From Primulina eburnea (taxonomy: Eukaryota; Streptophyta; Magnoliopsida; Lamiales; Gesneriaceae), in NCBI RefSeq assembly GCF_022965805.1, contig NW_027331025.1, positions 1 through 64,000 of the forward strand: a stretch of DNA of 64,000 nt, given 5' to 3'. Positions 1 to 9,795 of this stretch are shown piece by piece. A model generated the notes under the pieces. The model was not told where the DNA came from. It searched no databases and was given only the letters and a program-made list of their open reading frames with translations. Position 1 is the first letter of the stretch, and each line of letters starts with the position of its first letter. The position numbers were made by a program, and so were the translations under genes.

Positions 1-27
1 TCGGGAGATGGTATCTCCGTAGATCCG
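1..27 (+). pseudogene. Left stub of the interrupted host retrotransposon pol gene
   Basis: Nine codons in frame 1 read SGDGISVDP. They continue directly into SKVEAV at 7372 once the 28-7366 insertion and one copy of ATCCG are ignored. This is the conserved stretch between reverse transcriptase and RNase H in Ty3/gypsy pol. The rest of gag, protease and reverse transcriptase of this host element must lie to the left of the window. What is seen is the codon continuity across the insertion; that the full element lies outside is inference. Confidence 0.85.
23..27. repeat. Target site duplication, left copy (ATCCG)
   Basis: ATCCG directly precedes the first base of the 5' LTR and is repeated exactly after the 3' LTR at 7367-7371. 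Five-base duplications are typical of Ty3/gypsy integration. The perfect match shows that the two LTRs still bound one original insertion. Confidence 0.95.
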
Positions 28-81
28 TGTAGTATCCCGATGCCTAAATTGAGTAATTATTGGATTAATTATATTCTGCGA

Positions 82-351
82 GTTCGGAAGGAACGAACCA
101 GGATCGGACCGTCCGAAGAGGTTCGGATCGTCCGAAGTGGGTTCGGATGGACCGTTCGGTTCGGTGTCAGACCGAGTCTTGTCAACAGTAGACCGTGTCA
201 GGGTTCGGATCGTCCGAAGAGGTTCGGATCGTCCGAAGACAGGTGGCTGGACACGTGGAAGACATGCAGAGTTCGGAACGTCCGAAGTGGATCGGATCGT
301 CCGAAGTGCACAGGATCGGATCTTCCGAAGTGGATCGGATCGTCCGATCGT
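82..351. promoter_or_regulatory. Cluster of palindromic repeats in U3 of the 5' LTR
   Basis: About eight copies of a 15-bp imperfect palindrome with consensus TTCGGATCGTCCGAA occur here. Exact or near-exact copies lie at about 104-117, 122-136, 204-218, 223-237, 272-286, 292-305, 316-329 and 335-348. The cluster ends a few bases before the TATA box. Repeated dyad sites in this position are what an enhancer binding a dimeric factor would look like, but the factor is unknown. The same cluster is present in the 3' LTR (about 6078-6347). Confidence 0.7.
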
Positions 352-355
352 CGTC

Positions 356-363
356 TATAAATA
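356..363 (+). promoter_or_regulatory. TATA box of the 5' LTR
   Basis: TATAAATA within CTATAAATAGAGG is a good plant TATA box. It lies immediately downstream of the palindrome cluster. Transcription would be expected to start about 25-35 bases later, near 385-395, marking the U3/R boundary. The start site itself is inferred. Confidence 0.75.
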
Positions 364-1374
364 GAGGCGCGAGGCTTCACTTTTCAATTACCAATTCCGA
401 GAGTTCCAGAGCGTTTTAGTCGTTTCTGATGGGTTTCTAGCTTTTCCCGAGGTTCGGGCACTAGCAGGGAGCTACTGGCTTTGTAGCGGAGCTGTGCTCT
501 AGTTGGGAGCTAGCGGCATCAGTGGGCTGACTACGGACGCAGGTATGGTTCTAGGTTCCCTTGAGATTTGGAAGTATCTATTAGTCTAGTTAAGGCTTTT
601 AGATGTGGTTTAGTGATATGGTATCACTTGGATTGTAGGCTTGATTCTAGGGCTGATTACTAGGATCTACTGGTTTGAGGTACGGAAGTACTATCCGAGA
701 TATCCTGGTTGAGTATGCTTTACTATGTGTTGCATGTTTATGTGTTGCATTATTATCTGACATATGATGCATGGTTTATTATGCGGCATTTGCATAATCA
801 TGTTGGGCCTGTTTATCTTTTGAGATAGCCTGTTCAGAGGGTGCTCAGCCCTCGGTTGTTGTGGATGGTTGGACCCCGTTGGCCGACGGTGGTCAGGATA
901 CCGGTATATCCACAGGTTTATGGTATGGGAGCCACCTCCTGGTGCGATGGCGCAGAGTGCTACATACCTTGACGTCATTTGCCTGAGCAGTTTTTCGTTA
1001 TACCCAGACCCTGGTATCCAGTACATTTTGCATACATGCATGTCATAGTCTTGTATACTCATTCTTTCGGTACTGAGCGTTTTATGCTCACGTCCTCGGT
1101 TTATCTCTGTTTTGGACACCCTATTCGATGGGGCAGGTCTCAGGTTGGACGGTCCAGGAGGGAGAGGACAGGGAGCTAGCAGGGGTTGACCTGTAGTTGC
1201 TGGTATTTTATTCTTGGGATTTAGTTTGATTTGGTTGTTTTAGTATTCGTACTTACTGATTCGATCGGGCTGTATATGTTGTTTTTCCGCTGTTTATCTG
1301 ATTCAGTTTTATTAAGTTAATTGCATGCTTAAGTTCTGATTAGTAGGTGATTCTGGAACGGGTCACTACATTTA

Positions 1375-1386
1375 TGGTATCAGAGC
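1375..1386 (+). promoter_or_regulatory. Primer binding site (initiator tRNA-Met)
   Basis: TGGTATCAGAGC starts four bases after the 5' LTR and is complementary to the 3' end of plant initiator tRNA-Met. It primes minus-strand DNA synthesis. This primer is the usual one for plant Tekay/Del chromoviruses. The following 67 bases (1387-1453) are the untranslated leader before the gag start and show nothing else. Confidence 0.9.
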
Positions 1387-1453
1387 ATGCATTAAGATTT
1401 TGGGGATTTAGAACTGTTCTTTTGGGTCTAATCTCTGGTGACTTTTTGTAGAG

Positions 1454-4402
1454 ATGTCTGGTTTTGACGACGATGCTAGTAGTCATGGCAGCGTGGGACG
1501 CTGGGGAGACCGCGACGATCGGGAGCGTCGTCGAGAGCATCGGGAACGTCGTCCACACCGACGAGATGAGCCTCGGAGTTTCAGTATGCATAGGTTCTTG
1601 CAGATGGGGCCGAAACCTCTTTCGGGCGGCGAGACTCCGGATGTTGCGGAGAACTGGCTTGAGAGGATGGAGAGCTGTTTCAAGTCTTTCCAGTGCTCGG
1701 CGGAGCAGCAGATGGATACCCTTGATTTCTTGCTGGAGGGCGGTGCACGTAAGTGGTGGAGGTCTACCTCTGCACCGATAGTTCAGCGACAGGGCCGAGT
1801 TCTTTGGGCCGATTTCCGAGCTGCTTTCATGCTGCTTTACTTTCCGCCAGCTCTTCTGCAGACCAAGGCGATTGAGTTGATCAATCTGAAGCAGGGGAGT
1901 TTGTCTGTTGATGAGTATCAGCAGAAGTTCTTTGAGTTGCTCCCATATGTTCCGCACGTCAGTGACAATGCGGTGGCCAAGTATAATCATTTTCTTCAGG
2001 GCCTCAATCAGGAGATTTATGATCGGGTCGTGGTCTGTGATGATCCGACGTCGTATGAGGGCCTTGTGAACCGTTGTCGCCAGGCAGAGGGCAGTTTGCT
2101 GAGGGGTCGAGCCATGCAGTCTGCTCGTCCTACTAGTTCTTTGGGTCCCCGTGCCCAATCATTTAAGAAGGCTGGATCTACTTCTTCTTCCTCTGGATCT
2201 GGAGGAGTTCACCATTTTGGGAAGAAGAAGGGCCCGTGTCAGCATTGCGGGAAGGACCATCCGACAGAGCGTTGTCGCAGAGTTGCGGGTGCTTGTTTCA
2301 GGTGCGGTGAGATGGGCCACATGAAGAGAGATTGTCCACAGATGGGTGGAGGATCAGGATCTGGTTCTCAGGCTTCAGTTCATCAGAGGCCACAGCAGGG
2401 ACAGTCTACTCAGGGCTCTAACCTCCGACCGCGTACTCAAGGGCAGGTCTTTGCTCTTAACCAGGATCAGGCTGCTGAGGAGAACGAGAGAGTTATTGCA
2501 GGTATTTGTAATTTATGTGGGTTACCTGCTTACGTTCTCATTGATACTGGTGCATCGCATTCATTTATATCTGCGAGGTTTGCTAAGCGTCATGCTTTAC
2601 CTTTCACTTCTTTGGACATTGTGGTATCTGTTTCCACACCGATGGGTCATTCGGTGTTAGCTAAACGTCTAGTGATGGGTTGTCCTCTAGAGTTTGAGGG
2701 TAATATCTTAACTGCTAATTTGATGATTCTTGCGATGGAGGATTTTGATTGCATTCTGGGAATAGATGTGCTGACTGTGTATAGAGCTACTGTGGACTGT
2801 TACCAGAAGTTCGTGCAGTTTCGTCCAGTGGAGGGCGACAGTTGGTTTTTCTATGGAGAGGGAGCGCGACCCCCGATGCCTGTGGTTTCTGCTCTGAAAG
2901 CCTGTCGTGCCTTAGAGTCGGGCGGGGAAGGCTACCTTATCTATGCTATTGATTCGTCCGCAGACAGTGTCGGGGTCAGTGACATTCCAGTGGTTTGCGA
3001 TTTTCCGGATGTTTTTCCCGAGGAGATTCCTGGTTTTCCTCCAGTTCGGGAAGTGGATTTCAGCATTGATTTAGTGCCAGGCACGGCACCAATCTCCAGA
3101 GCTCCTTATCGTTTAGCTCCATCAGAGATGCAAGAATTGAAACAGCAGTTGCAGGATCTTCTTGACAAGGGGTATATTCGACCCAGTGTGTCCCCGTGGG
3201 GAGCACCAGTTCTTTTTGTCAAAAAGAAGGATGGTTCTATGCGGCTCTGCATAGATTATCGGCAGTTGAATCGTGCTACGATAAAGAATAAGTATCCGTT
3301 GCCACGGATTGATGATTTATTTGATCAACTGCAAGGTACCTCTGTGTATTCCAAGATCGATTTAAGGTCTGGTTATCATCAACTTCGAGTTCATCAGGGA
3401 GATATATCAAAGACTGCATTCAGGACCCGGTATGGGCATTATGAGTTTCTGGTTATGCCTTTTGGGGTGACGAATGCACCAGCAGTTTTTATGGATCTGA
3501 TGAATCGGGTATTTCGAGACTTCTTGGATAAATTTGTTGTGGTGTTCATAGATGATATCTTAATCTATTCGCGTGATCAGCGAGAACACGTACAACACTT
3601 GAGAATTATTTTACAGATACTTCGCGAGAATCAGCTTTATGCGAAGTTGAGTAAATGCGAGTTTTGGATTGACAGGGTTGTATTCCTTGGTCATGTTATT
3701 TCTAGCGAGGGAGTTTCAGTTGACCCGAGCAAGGTGGAGGCGGTATTGAACTGGTCGCGTCCGACGACAGTAGCCGAGATCCGCAGTTTTCTGGGATTGG
3801 CTGGGTATTATCGCCGCTTCATTGTCAACTTCTCTCAGATTGCTAAGCCACTTACTCAGCTCACTCGGAAAGATGTTTCATTTGAGTGGACATCAGAGTA
3901 CGAAGAGAGTTTCTTGGAGCTTCGCAGACGGTTGACATCTGCGCCTGTTTTGGCCTTACCGGCTGGATCTGGTGGTTTTAGTGTTTACACCGACGCCTCT
4001 TTGCAGGGTCTAGGGTGTGTTTTGATGCAGAATGAGCATGTGATTGCTTATGCGTCGAGGCAGTTGAAGCCTCATGAGGAGAACTATCCTGTTCATGATC
4101 TGGAATTAGCAGCGATCGTTTTTGCTTTGAAAATCTGGCGCCATTATCTGTATGGTGAGCGATTTGAGATTTTCACCGATCATAAGAGTTTGAAGTATCT
4201 GTTCACTCAGGCAGAGTTGAACATGCGTCAGCGTCGCTGGATGGATCTACTCAAGGATTATGATTGTGAGATCAAGTATCATCCAGGATCTGCGAATCTC
4301 ACGGCTGATGCTCTTAGTACGCAAGGTGAGATTGTCTGCTCTTCAGACTTGTGCTGTATCTGGGATTATTCAGGATTTCTGTTCGATGGGATTCAATTAT
4401 AA
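1454..4402 (+). CDS. gag-pol: Gag-Pol polyprotein, N-terminal part through RNase H (frameshifted)
   Basis: A 982-codon frame encodes Gag and the first Pol domains. An Arg-rich N-terminus (about 20-41) is followed by the retrotransposon Gag domain (about 55-215). Next come two zinc knuckles: a degenerate CX2CX3HX4C at 262-274 and a canonical CX2CX4HX4C at 281-294. The aspartic protease has DTGAS at 364-368. Reverse transcriptase spans about 545-735, with FIDD at 698-701 as the YXDD-type active site. RNase H spans about 840-955, with D847, E884, D909 and D952 in place. Gag and Pol are one frame without an internal stop, as is common in this group, so protease would release the parts. After residue 955 an extra A at about 4319 shifts the frame and 27 unrelated residues follow to the stop. 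Everything before that looks intact. The start is the first ATG in frame after the leader. Confidence 0.93.
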   Translation: MSGFDDDASSHGSVGRWGDRDDRERRREHRERRPHRRDEPRSFSMHRFLQMGPKPLSGGETPDVAENWLERMESCFKSFQCSAEQQMDTLDFLLEGGARKWWRSTSAPIVQRQGRVLWADFRAAFMLLYFPPALLQTKAIELINLKQGSLSVDEYQQKFFELLPYVPHVSDNAVAKYNHFLQGLNQEIYDRVVVCDDPTSYEGLVNRCRQAEGSLLRGRAMQSARPTSSLGPRAQSFKKAGSTSSSSGSGGVHHFGKKKGPCQHCGKDHPTERCRRVAGACFRCGEMGHMKRDCPQMGGGSGSGSQASVHQRPQQGQSTQGSNLRPRTQGQVFALNQDQAAEENERVIAGICNLCGLPAYVLIDTGASHSFISARFAKRHALPFTSLDIVVSVSTPMGHSVLAKRLVMGCPLEFEGNILTANLMILAMEDFDCILGIDVLTVYRATVDCYQKFVQFRPVEGDSWFFYGEGARPPMPVVSALKACRALESGGEGYLIYAIDSSADSVGVSDIPVVCDFPDVFPEEIPGFPPVREVDFSIDLVPGTAPISRAPYRLAPSEMQELKQQLQDLLDKGYIRPSVSPWGAPVLFVKKKDGSMRLCIDYRQLNRATIKNKYPLPRIDDLFDQLQGTSVYSKIDLRSGYHQLRVHQGDISKTAFRTRYGHYEFLVMPFGVTNAPAVFMDLMNRVFRDFLDKFVVVFIDDILIYSRDQREHVQHLRIILQILRENQLYAKLSKCEFWIDRVVFLGHVISSEGVSVDPSKVEAVLNWSRPTTVAEIRSFLGLAGYYRRFIVNFSQIAKPLTQLTRKDVSFEWTSEYEESFLELRRRLTSAPVLALPAGSGGFSVYTDASLQGLGCVLMQNEHVIAYASRQLKPHEENYPVHDLELAAIVFALKIWRHYLYGERFEIFTDHKSLKYLFTQAELNMRQRRWMDLLKDYDCEIKYHPGSANLTADALSTQGEIVCSSDLCCIWDYSGFLFDGIQL

Positions 4403-5882
4403 GCATCGGAAGGGATCAGAGAGTATGCGTGTGGCTACTATTTTGTCTGAACCAGTGTTGTACTCTCGGATTAGAGATGCTCAGATGTCTGATTCTAAGG
4501 TTCAGAAATTAGCTCGGTTGGCTGATGGAGATAATACTTCTGGTTTCCACTATCAGTCTCAGGGTCTTTTGTGCTTATCTGGTCGTGTTGTTGTACCGGA
4601 GGATGACACTTTGAGGGAGGAGATTTTGTCCCAGGCTCATCGTAGCAAGTTGAGTGTTCATCCGGGGAGCAACAAGATGTATAAAGATTTAAGGACTCGA
4701 TTTTGGTGGAAAGGTATGAAACGCAATGTTTATCAGTATGTCTCCAAGTGCCTGGTCTGTCAGCAGGTAAAGGCAGAGTATCGACGACCTGGAGGTTTGT
4801 TGCAGAATCTTCCTATTCCGGAGTGGAAGTGGGAGCATATCACGATGGACTTCGTGACTCACTTGCCTATGTCTGTGGGGAATAGAGATGCTATCTGGGT
4901 TGTAGTAGATCGGCTTACCAAGTCTGCCCATTTTCTTCCGTATAACAGAGATTTCACTTTCGATCGGATGGCACGGTTGTACATTCAGGAGATTGTACGG
5001 TTTCATGGTGTGCCTGTGAGTATCGTTAGTGACAGAGATCCTCGATTTACGTCTAGATTTTGGGGTAGCTTTCAGCAAGCTTTGGGCACTACTTTGAGTT
5101 TGAGTACTGCGTATCACCCAGAGACTGACGGACAGTCAGAGAGGACTATTCGTACGCTTGAGGATATGTTGAGATCTTGTGTGATGGATTTCGGGCCAGC
5201 TTGGCAGGATCATTTGCCACTGATAGAGTTTGCATACAACAACAGCTTTCATAGGAGTATTGGTATGTCTCCGTTTGAAGCGTTGTATGGTCGACGTTGT
5301 CGTACTCCTCTGTTCTGGGAGGAAGTCGGAGAACGACAGGTCGAGGGTCCAGAATTGATTCAGCAGGCCAAGGATAAAGTTCTTGTGATCAAGCAGCGGA
5401 TTAAGACTGCTCAGGATCGACAAGCGAGTTATGCGAACACCAAGCGCAGGCCTCTTCATTTTGATGCAGGCGAGAAAGTGTTTCTCAAGGTATCACCTTT
5501 TCGGAGGATTCTGAGATTTGGACTCAAGGGTAAGCTATCTCCGAGATTCATTGGTCCTTTTGAGATCTTGGAATGTGTGGGAGATTTGGCCTACAGATTA
5601 GCCTTGCCACCGTATCTGTCTAGTGTTCACAATGTGTTTCATGTGTCCTTGTTGAGACGATACGTAGCGGATGAGTCCCATGTTTTGCATCCGACAGAAG
5701 TTCAGTTGAATCCGGATTTGTCTTTTGTAGAAAGACCGGTTTCGATCTTAGACCGGAAGGATAAGGTACTGCGGAATAAGACTATTCCTCTTGTCTTAGT
5801 GCAGTGGCAGCGCCGAGGTACTGAAGAAGCTACTTGGGAACTAGAGAGTCGCATGCGGTCAGAGCATCCTGAGTTGTTCTAG
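4319..5882 (+). CDS. pol: Pol C-terminal part: integrase with chromodomain
   Basis: This frame is the continuation of pol after the shift. It is open from 4260, but the first roughly 19 codons of that open stretch overlap the RNase H end in another frame and are not real protein. Using residue numbers from 4260, the integrase has an HHCC zinc finger (H127, H134, C164, C167). The catalytic triad D197, D258, E294 has exactly 35 residues between the second Asp and Glu. A GPF/Y-type module (IGPFEIL, 431-437) follows, and a chromodomain-like C-terminus lies at about 495-540, containing ATWE. Integrase joins the new DNA copy to the host chromosome; the chromodomain is thought to steer chromoviruses to heterochromatin. 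It cannot be translated from the gag start in this copy unless the ribosome shifts frame or the extra base is an error. Confidence 0.92.
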
Positions 5883-6011
5883 TTGTAGCATTTTCAGTTA
5901 TGATTGTAATTTCAGTTGGGCTTTCAATTTGTAATTCATTCTTGAGATGAATGTATTGATTGTTCAGAATTGTTATTCTTCAGACTCGATTTCGCGGACG
6001 AAATCCTTTTT
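5883..6011 (+). other. 3' untranslated region of the inserted element
   Basis: This AT-rich stretch lies between the pol stop and the polypurine tract. Its only notable element is TTCGCGGACGAA at 5991-6002, nine bases before the purine tract. A near-identical motif stands at the same place in the host element (9383-9394). Confidence 0.7.
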
Positions 6012-6023
6012 AGAGGGGGAGAA
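6012..6023 (+). promoter_or_regulatory. Polypurine tract of the inserted element
   Basis: AGAGGGGGAGAA abuts the first base of the 3' LTR. It is the RNase H-resistant primer for plus-strand synthesis. Confidence 0.92.
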
Positions 6024-7366
6024 TGTAGTATCCCGATGCCTAAATTGAGTAATTATTGGATTAATTATATTCTGCGAGTTCGGAAGGAACGAACCAGGAT
6101 CGGACCGTCCGAAGAGGTTCGGATCGTCCGAAGTGGGTTCGGATGGACCGTTCGGTTCGGTGTCAGACCGAGTCTTGTCAACAGTAGACCGTGTCAGGGT
6201 TCGGATCGTCCGAAGAGGTTCGGATCGTCCGAAGACAGGTGGCTGGACACGTGGAAGACATGCAGAGTTCGGAACGTCCGAAGTGGATCAGATCGTCCGA
6301 AGTGCACAGGATCGGATCTTCCGAAGTGGATCGGATCGTCCGATCGTCGTCTATAAATAGAGGCGCGAGGCTTCACTTTTCAATTACCAATTCCGAGAGT
6401 TCCAGAGCGTTTTAGTCGTTTCTGATGGGTTTCTAGCTTTTCCCGAGGTTCGGGCACTAGCAGGGAGCTACTGGCTTTGTAGCGGAGCTGTGCTCTAGTT
6501 GGGAGCTAGCGGCATCAGTGGGCTGACTACGGACGCAGGTATGGTTCTAGGTTCCCTTGAGATTTGGAAGTATCTATTAGTCTAGTTAAGGCTTTTAGAT
6601 GTGGTTTAGTGATATGGTATCACTTGGATTGTAGGCTTGATTCTAGGGCTGATTACTAGGATCTACTGGTTTGAGGTACGGAAGTACTATCCGAGATATC
6701 CTGGTTGAGTATGCTTTACTATGTGTTGCATGTTTATGTGTTGCATTATTATCTGACATATGATGCATGGTTTATTATGCGGCATTTGCATAATCATGTT
6801 GGGCCTGTTTATCTTTTGAGATAGCCTGTTCAGAGGGTGCTCAGCCCTCGGTTGTTGTGGATGGTTGGACCCCGTTGGCCGACGGTGGTCAGGATACCGG
6901 TATATCCACAGGTTTATGGTATGGGAGCCACCTCCTGGTGCGACGGCGCAGAGTGCTACATACCTTGACGTCATTTGCCTGAGCAGTTTTTCGTTATACC
7001 CAGACCCTGGTATCCAGTACATTTTGCATACATGCATGTCATAGTCTTGTATACTCATTCTTTCGGTACTGAGCGTTTTATGCTCACGTCCTCGGTTTAT
7101 CTCTGTTTTGGACACCCTATTCGATGGGGCAGGTCTCAGGTTGGACGGTCCAGGAGGGAGAGGACAGGGAGCTAGCAGGGGTTGACCTGTAGTTGCTGGT
7201 ATTTTATTCTTGGGATTTAGTTTGATTTGGTTGTTTTAGTATTCGTACTTACTGATTCGATCGGGCTGTATATGTTGTTTTTCCGCTGTTTATCTGATTC
7301 AGTTTTATTAAGTTAATTGCATGCTTAAGTTCTGATTAGTAGGTGATTCTGGAACGGGTCACTACA
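6024..7366 (+). repeat. 3' LTR of the inserted element
   Basis: A 1343-bp copy of 28-1370 with the same TGTAGT/ACTACA ends. It differs at 6290 (A for G294) and 6944 (C for T948); both differences are transitions at CpG sites. It includes its own palindrome cluster (about 6078-6347) and TATA box (6352-6359). No gene lies in it. Confidence 0.95.
6352..6359 (+). promoter_or_regulatory. TATA box of the 3' LTR
   Basis: TATAAATA is the exact counterpart of 356-363. If active, transcripts would run out of the element through the rest of the LTR into the host element pol sequence at 7372. Confidence 0.7.
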
Positions 7367-7371
7367 ATCCG
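7367..7371. repeat. Target site duplication, right copy (ATCCG)
   Basis: This is an exact repeat of 23-27, directly after the terminal ACTACA of the 3' LTR. The host pol frame resumes in phase at the next base. Confidence 0.95.
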
Positions 7372-9288
7372 AGTAAAGTGGAAGCTGTGATTAGTTGGCC
7401 GAGACCGACTTCTGTACCTGAAATACGCAGTTTCATGGGTCTCGCGGGATACTATAGACGATTCATCCAAGATTTCTCCCGTATTGCGAAGCCAATTACG
7501 CAATTGACACAGAAGAATGCACCGTTCTTATGGTCTGAGGAGTGTGAGTCTAGCTTTTTGGAATTGAAGAAGAGGCTGACCAGCGCACCTGTCCTGATGA
7601 TTCCTTCAGGTACGGGTAATTTTGTTGTATATTGTGATGCTTCTCACAGAGGTTTGGGATGTATTCTTATGCAGCGAGGGCATGTGGTTGCATATGCCTC
7701 GAGACAATTGAAGACTCACGAGACGCGATACCCCATTCATGATCTTGAATTGGCGGCTATTGTATTTGCGCTGAAGATCTGGCGCCATTATCTTTATGGC
7801 GAGAAATTCGAGATCTATTCAGACCACAAAAGCTTAAAGTACTTGTTTTCTCAGTCGGAGTTGAATATGCGACAGCGTAGATGGCTTGATCTGTTAAAAG
7901 ATTTTGATTGCGAGATCAAATATTACCCGGGAAAGTCAAATGCAGCGGCAGACGCCTTGAGTCGAAAGGTATGTGCCTTATCTTTATCGACGATAGGTGT
8001 TACGAAACTCGTTGAAAATTGCTGTTTTGCTGGATTAGAATTTGATACAGATAGGAAGCCACTACGACTTGCTACTATTCAAGTCGAGCCAAACTTGATC
8101 AGAAGAATAAAAGAAGCACAAAGAACAGATCAGAATGTGCAGAGATCGATTCAGATGGTCAGAACAGGACACGTATCAGAATATCGGGTGCGGGAGAATG
8201 TGTTGTACGTAAATAACCGTCTGGTGGTGCCGGATGTTTCAGAGTTGAGACATCAGATTATGTCTGAAGCACATTGTAGTCAGTTTAGTATTCATCCTGG
8301 TGGCCGAAAGATGTACAATGATCTGAAGACACAGTTCTGGTGGAAGCAGATGAAGTCAGACATTGCGGAATTTGTATCTAAATGCTTGAATTGCCAACAA
8401 GTGAAGGCCGAGAGGAAGAAGCCAGGAGGGTTACTTCAGAGTTTGTCTATTCCTGAATGGAAATGGGACCACATCTCCATGGATTTTGTGACGAAGTTAC
8501 CCCGATCTTCTCGAGGCTGCGATGCGATTTGGGTCGTTATCGACCGACTGACCAAATCAGCTTGTTTTATTCCGTATAGAATGACTTACAGACATGATCA
8601 AATGGCGGAGATATATGTTCGAGAGGTAGTCAAATTACATGGTGTGCCGAAGTCTATCGTATCAGATCGTGATCCACGATTCACTTCACACTTTTGGCAC
8701 AGTTTACAGCAGGCCTTAGGTACGACTTTACACCTGAGTACTGCTTATCATCCTCAGACAGACGGACAGTCAGAGCGGACTATCCAGACATTAGAGGATA
8801 TGTTGAGAGCCGTAGTACTAGACTTTGGTACTAGTTGGCAAGATTCCCTACCTCTTTGTGAATTCTCCTATAATAACAGCTATCAGACGAGCATTGAGAT
8901 GGCACCGTTTGAAGCGTTATATGGCAAGAAGGGCAGATCTCCGCTATACTGGGATGATATCTCAGAAGTACCAGAACTGGGGCCAGATATGATTCGTGAC
9001 ATGACAGAGAAGGTGAAACTCATTCAGAAGAGGATGAAGACAGCACAGGATAGGCAAGCCAAATACGCCAATATCAGACGTAGACCGTTAGTATTTGAGG
9101 CAGGAGATAGAGTATTCTTAAAGATTTCTCCATTCAGAGGCGTTGTTCGATTTGGTAAACGCGGGAAACTATCTCCTCGATACATTGGTCCTTACGAGAT
9201 TCTTGAAAAGATTGGCGATCGAGTTCGAGGACGAACTTATGTCTTCATGGCATCGAAGAAGCGACTTGGGAGACAGAAGCCAGCATGA
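7372..9288 (+). pseudogene. pol: Host element pol: RNase H and integrase, broken at both ends
   Basis: This is the right part of the Tekay-like host element pol gene, continuing the codons at 1-27. Numbering from the GTG at 7378, RNase H has D88, E124, D149 and D192. The integrase zinc finger is H299, H306, C336, C339. The catalytic triad is D369, D430, E466, again with 35 residues between the last two. The GPY motif is near 604-606. No stop or frameshift occurs from 7372 to about 9221, so this region decayed little before or after the insertion. After residue about 614 a deletion has removed the linker and most of the chromodomain, with 24 bp of filler in its place. Translation then enters a wrong frame and ends at 9288. 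The left half, with gag, protease and RT, lies outside the window. Confidence 0.93.
9222..9245 (+). repeat. 24-bp filler copied from the element's own 3' UTR
   Basis: The 24 bases here are identical to 9381-9404. They sit exactly at the deletion that truncates integrase. The copy at 9381-9404 is in its expected place just before the polypurine tract, so this one is the copied filler. Such templated filler is typical of error-prone double-strand-break repair. Confidence 0.85.
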
Positions 9289-9317
9289 GACAGAAACACC
9301 CCGAGTTATTTCAATGA
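9246..9317 (+). pseudogene. Chromodomain tail remnant of the host element
   Basis: Read from 9246 in a different frame from the integrase, this encodes a 23-residue tail containing EEATWE and KHPELF and ending at TGA 9315-9317. It closely matches the C-terminus of the inserted element's chromodomain (TEEATWE, EHPELF). It is out of frame with the upstream integrase because of the deletion and filler at 9222-9245. Confidence 0.88.
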
Positions 9318-9404
9318 TGTGAGTATTTATCCAGTTTTAGATGATAATGCTGTTTTAAATACTCTAATTGATTTATATCAAGTTCGAGGACGAACTTATG
9401 TCTT
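9318..9404 (+). other. 3' untranslated region of the host element
   Basis: A short AT-rich stretch after the pol stop. It ends with the source copy of the 24-bp repeat (9381-9404), which includes TTCGAGGACGAA at 9383-9394. Confidence 0.7.
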
Positions 9405-9417
9405 AGAGGGGGAGAAA
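9405..9417 (+). promoter_or_regulatory. Polypurine tract of the host element
   Basis: AGAGGGGGAGAAA directly precedes the TGTAATG start of the 3' LTR. It is almost identical to the tract at 6012-6023, supporting close relationship of the two elements. Confidence 0.9.
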
Positions 9418-9519
9418 TGTAATGCCCAAGATTTTATAACACGTTAGTTTGAGATATGAATGCAACCAGATTATGTTGAGATTTAAAAGTTAAATATGTA
9501 AATTTTTGGGCGAAAGTGA

Positions 9520-9748
9520 CTCGCCCGGGCGGACGCTTTTGACGCCCGAGCGAGAATGCCTCGGAGAAGGGTCGAGAGTCACTCGCCCGGGCGGATGTTT
9601 TTGACCGCCCGAGCGAGGCTGCTGGAATGGGCGAAGGCCGAGAGTTGTTCGCCCGGGCGGACGTTTTTGCTCGCCCGAGCGAGCGTGTAAATTAGTCCAA
9701 GGCCGAGAGTTTCTCGCCCGGGCGGAAATTTATGTCCGCCCGAGCGAG
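9520..9748. promoter_or_regulatory. Four tandem GC-rich hairpin repeats in U3 of the host LTR
   Basis: Four units at 9520-9554, 9582-9617, 9649-9683 and 9713-9748 are spaced 62-67 bp apart. Each has an arm TCGCCCGGGCGG, a loop of about 8-11 bases and a return arm close to CCGCCCGAGCGA. The arms pair almost fully, and some units have small arm differences. The cluster ends about 50 bp before the TATA run. This layout resembles the palindrome cluster in the inserted element, although the sequence is different. Confidence 0.75.
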
Positions 9749-9795
9749 AGCCGTGTACATCCAAGGATTTGCCATGTGTACGAAAACATGCAAAG

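Larger units (their letters stand above)
28..1370 (+). repeat. 5' LTR of the inserted element
   Basis: The LTR is bounded by TGTAGT and ACTACA, a 6-bp inverted terminus, and matches 6024-7366 at a constant offset of 5996. By eye only two sites differ: G294/A6290 and T948/C6944. A cluster of palindromes (82-351) and a TATA box (356-363) define the U3 promoter region. The downstream kilobase (about 390-1370), expected to be R and U5, holds no gene. Short reading frames there are not conserved coding sequence. Confidence 0.95.
28..7366 (+). mobile_element. Complete Ty3/gypsy chromovirus, Tekay/Del-like, nested in another element
   Basis: This 7339-bp element has, in order, a 1343-bp LTR, an initiator-Met primer binding site, one gag-protease-RT-RNase H-integrase-chromodomain coding region, a polypurine tract and a second LTR. 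The perfect 5-bp target duplication marks it as a simple insertion. The domain order (integrase after RNase H) defines Ty3/gypsy. The C-terminal chromodomain-like end and the [17 protein letters not shown] integrase signature fit the Tekay/Del group of plant chromoviruses. It sits in the pol gene of an older related element, in the same direction. Two LTR differences imply recent movement. One extra base near 4319 breaks the polyprotein between RNase H and integrase, so this copy probably cannot move by itself, unless that base is an assembly error. Confidence 0.95.

Noticed and set aside
40..1179. Short reading frames inside the LTRs (for example 691-1119 minus and 979-1179 plus).
   Set aside because: They repeat in both LTRs, have no recognisable domain and overlap promoter and R/U5 sequence. 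Palindromic repeats create low-complexity frames in several phases.
1454..5882. Programmed frameshifting between RNase H and integrase.
   Set aside because: No slippery run or clear downstream structure is seen at 4319, and the host element reads through the same point in one frame. A one-base mutation or sequencing error is simpler, though not proven.
7378..9288. An independent gene starting at GTG 7378.
   Set aside because: The frame continues upstream through AGT AAA and across the insertion to codons 1-27. It is the interrupted pol gene of the host element, not a gene with its own start.
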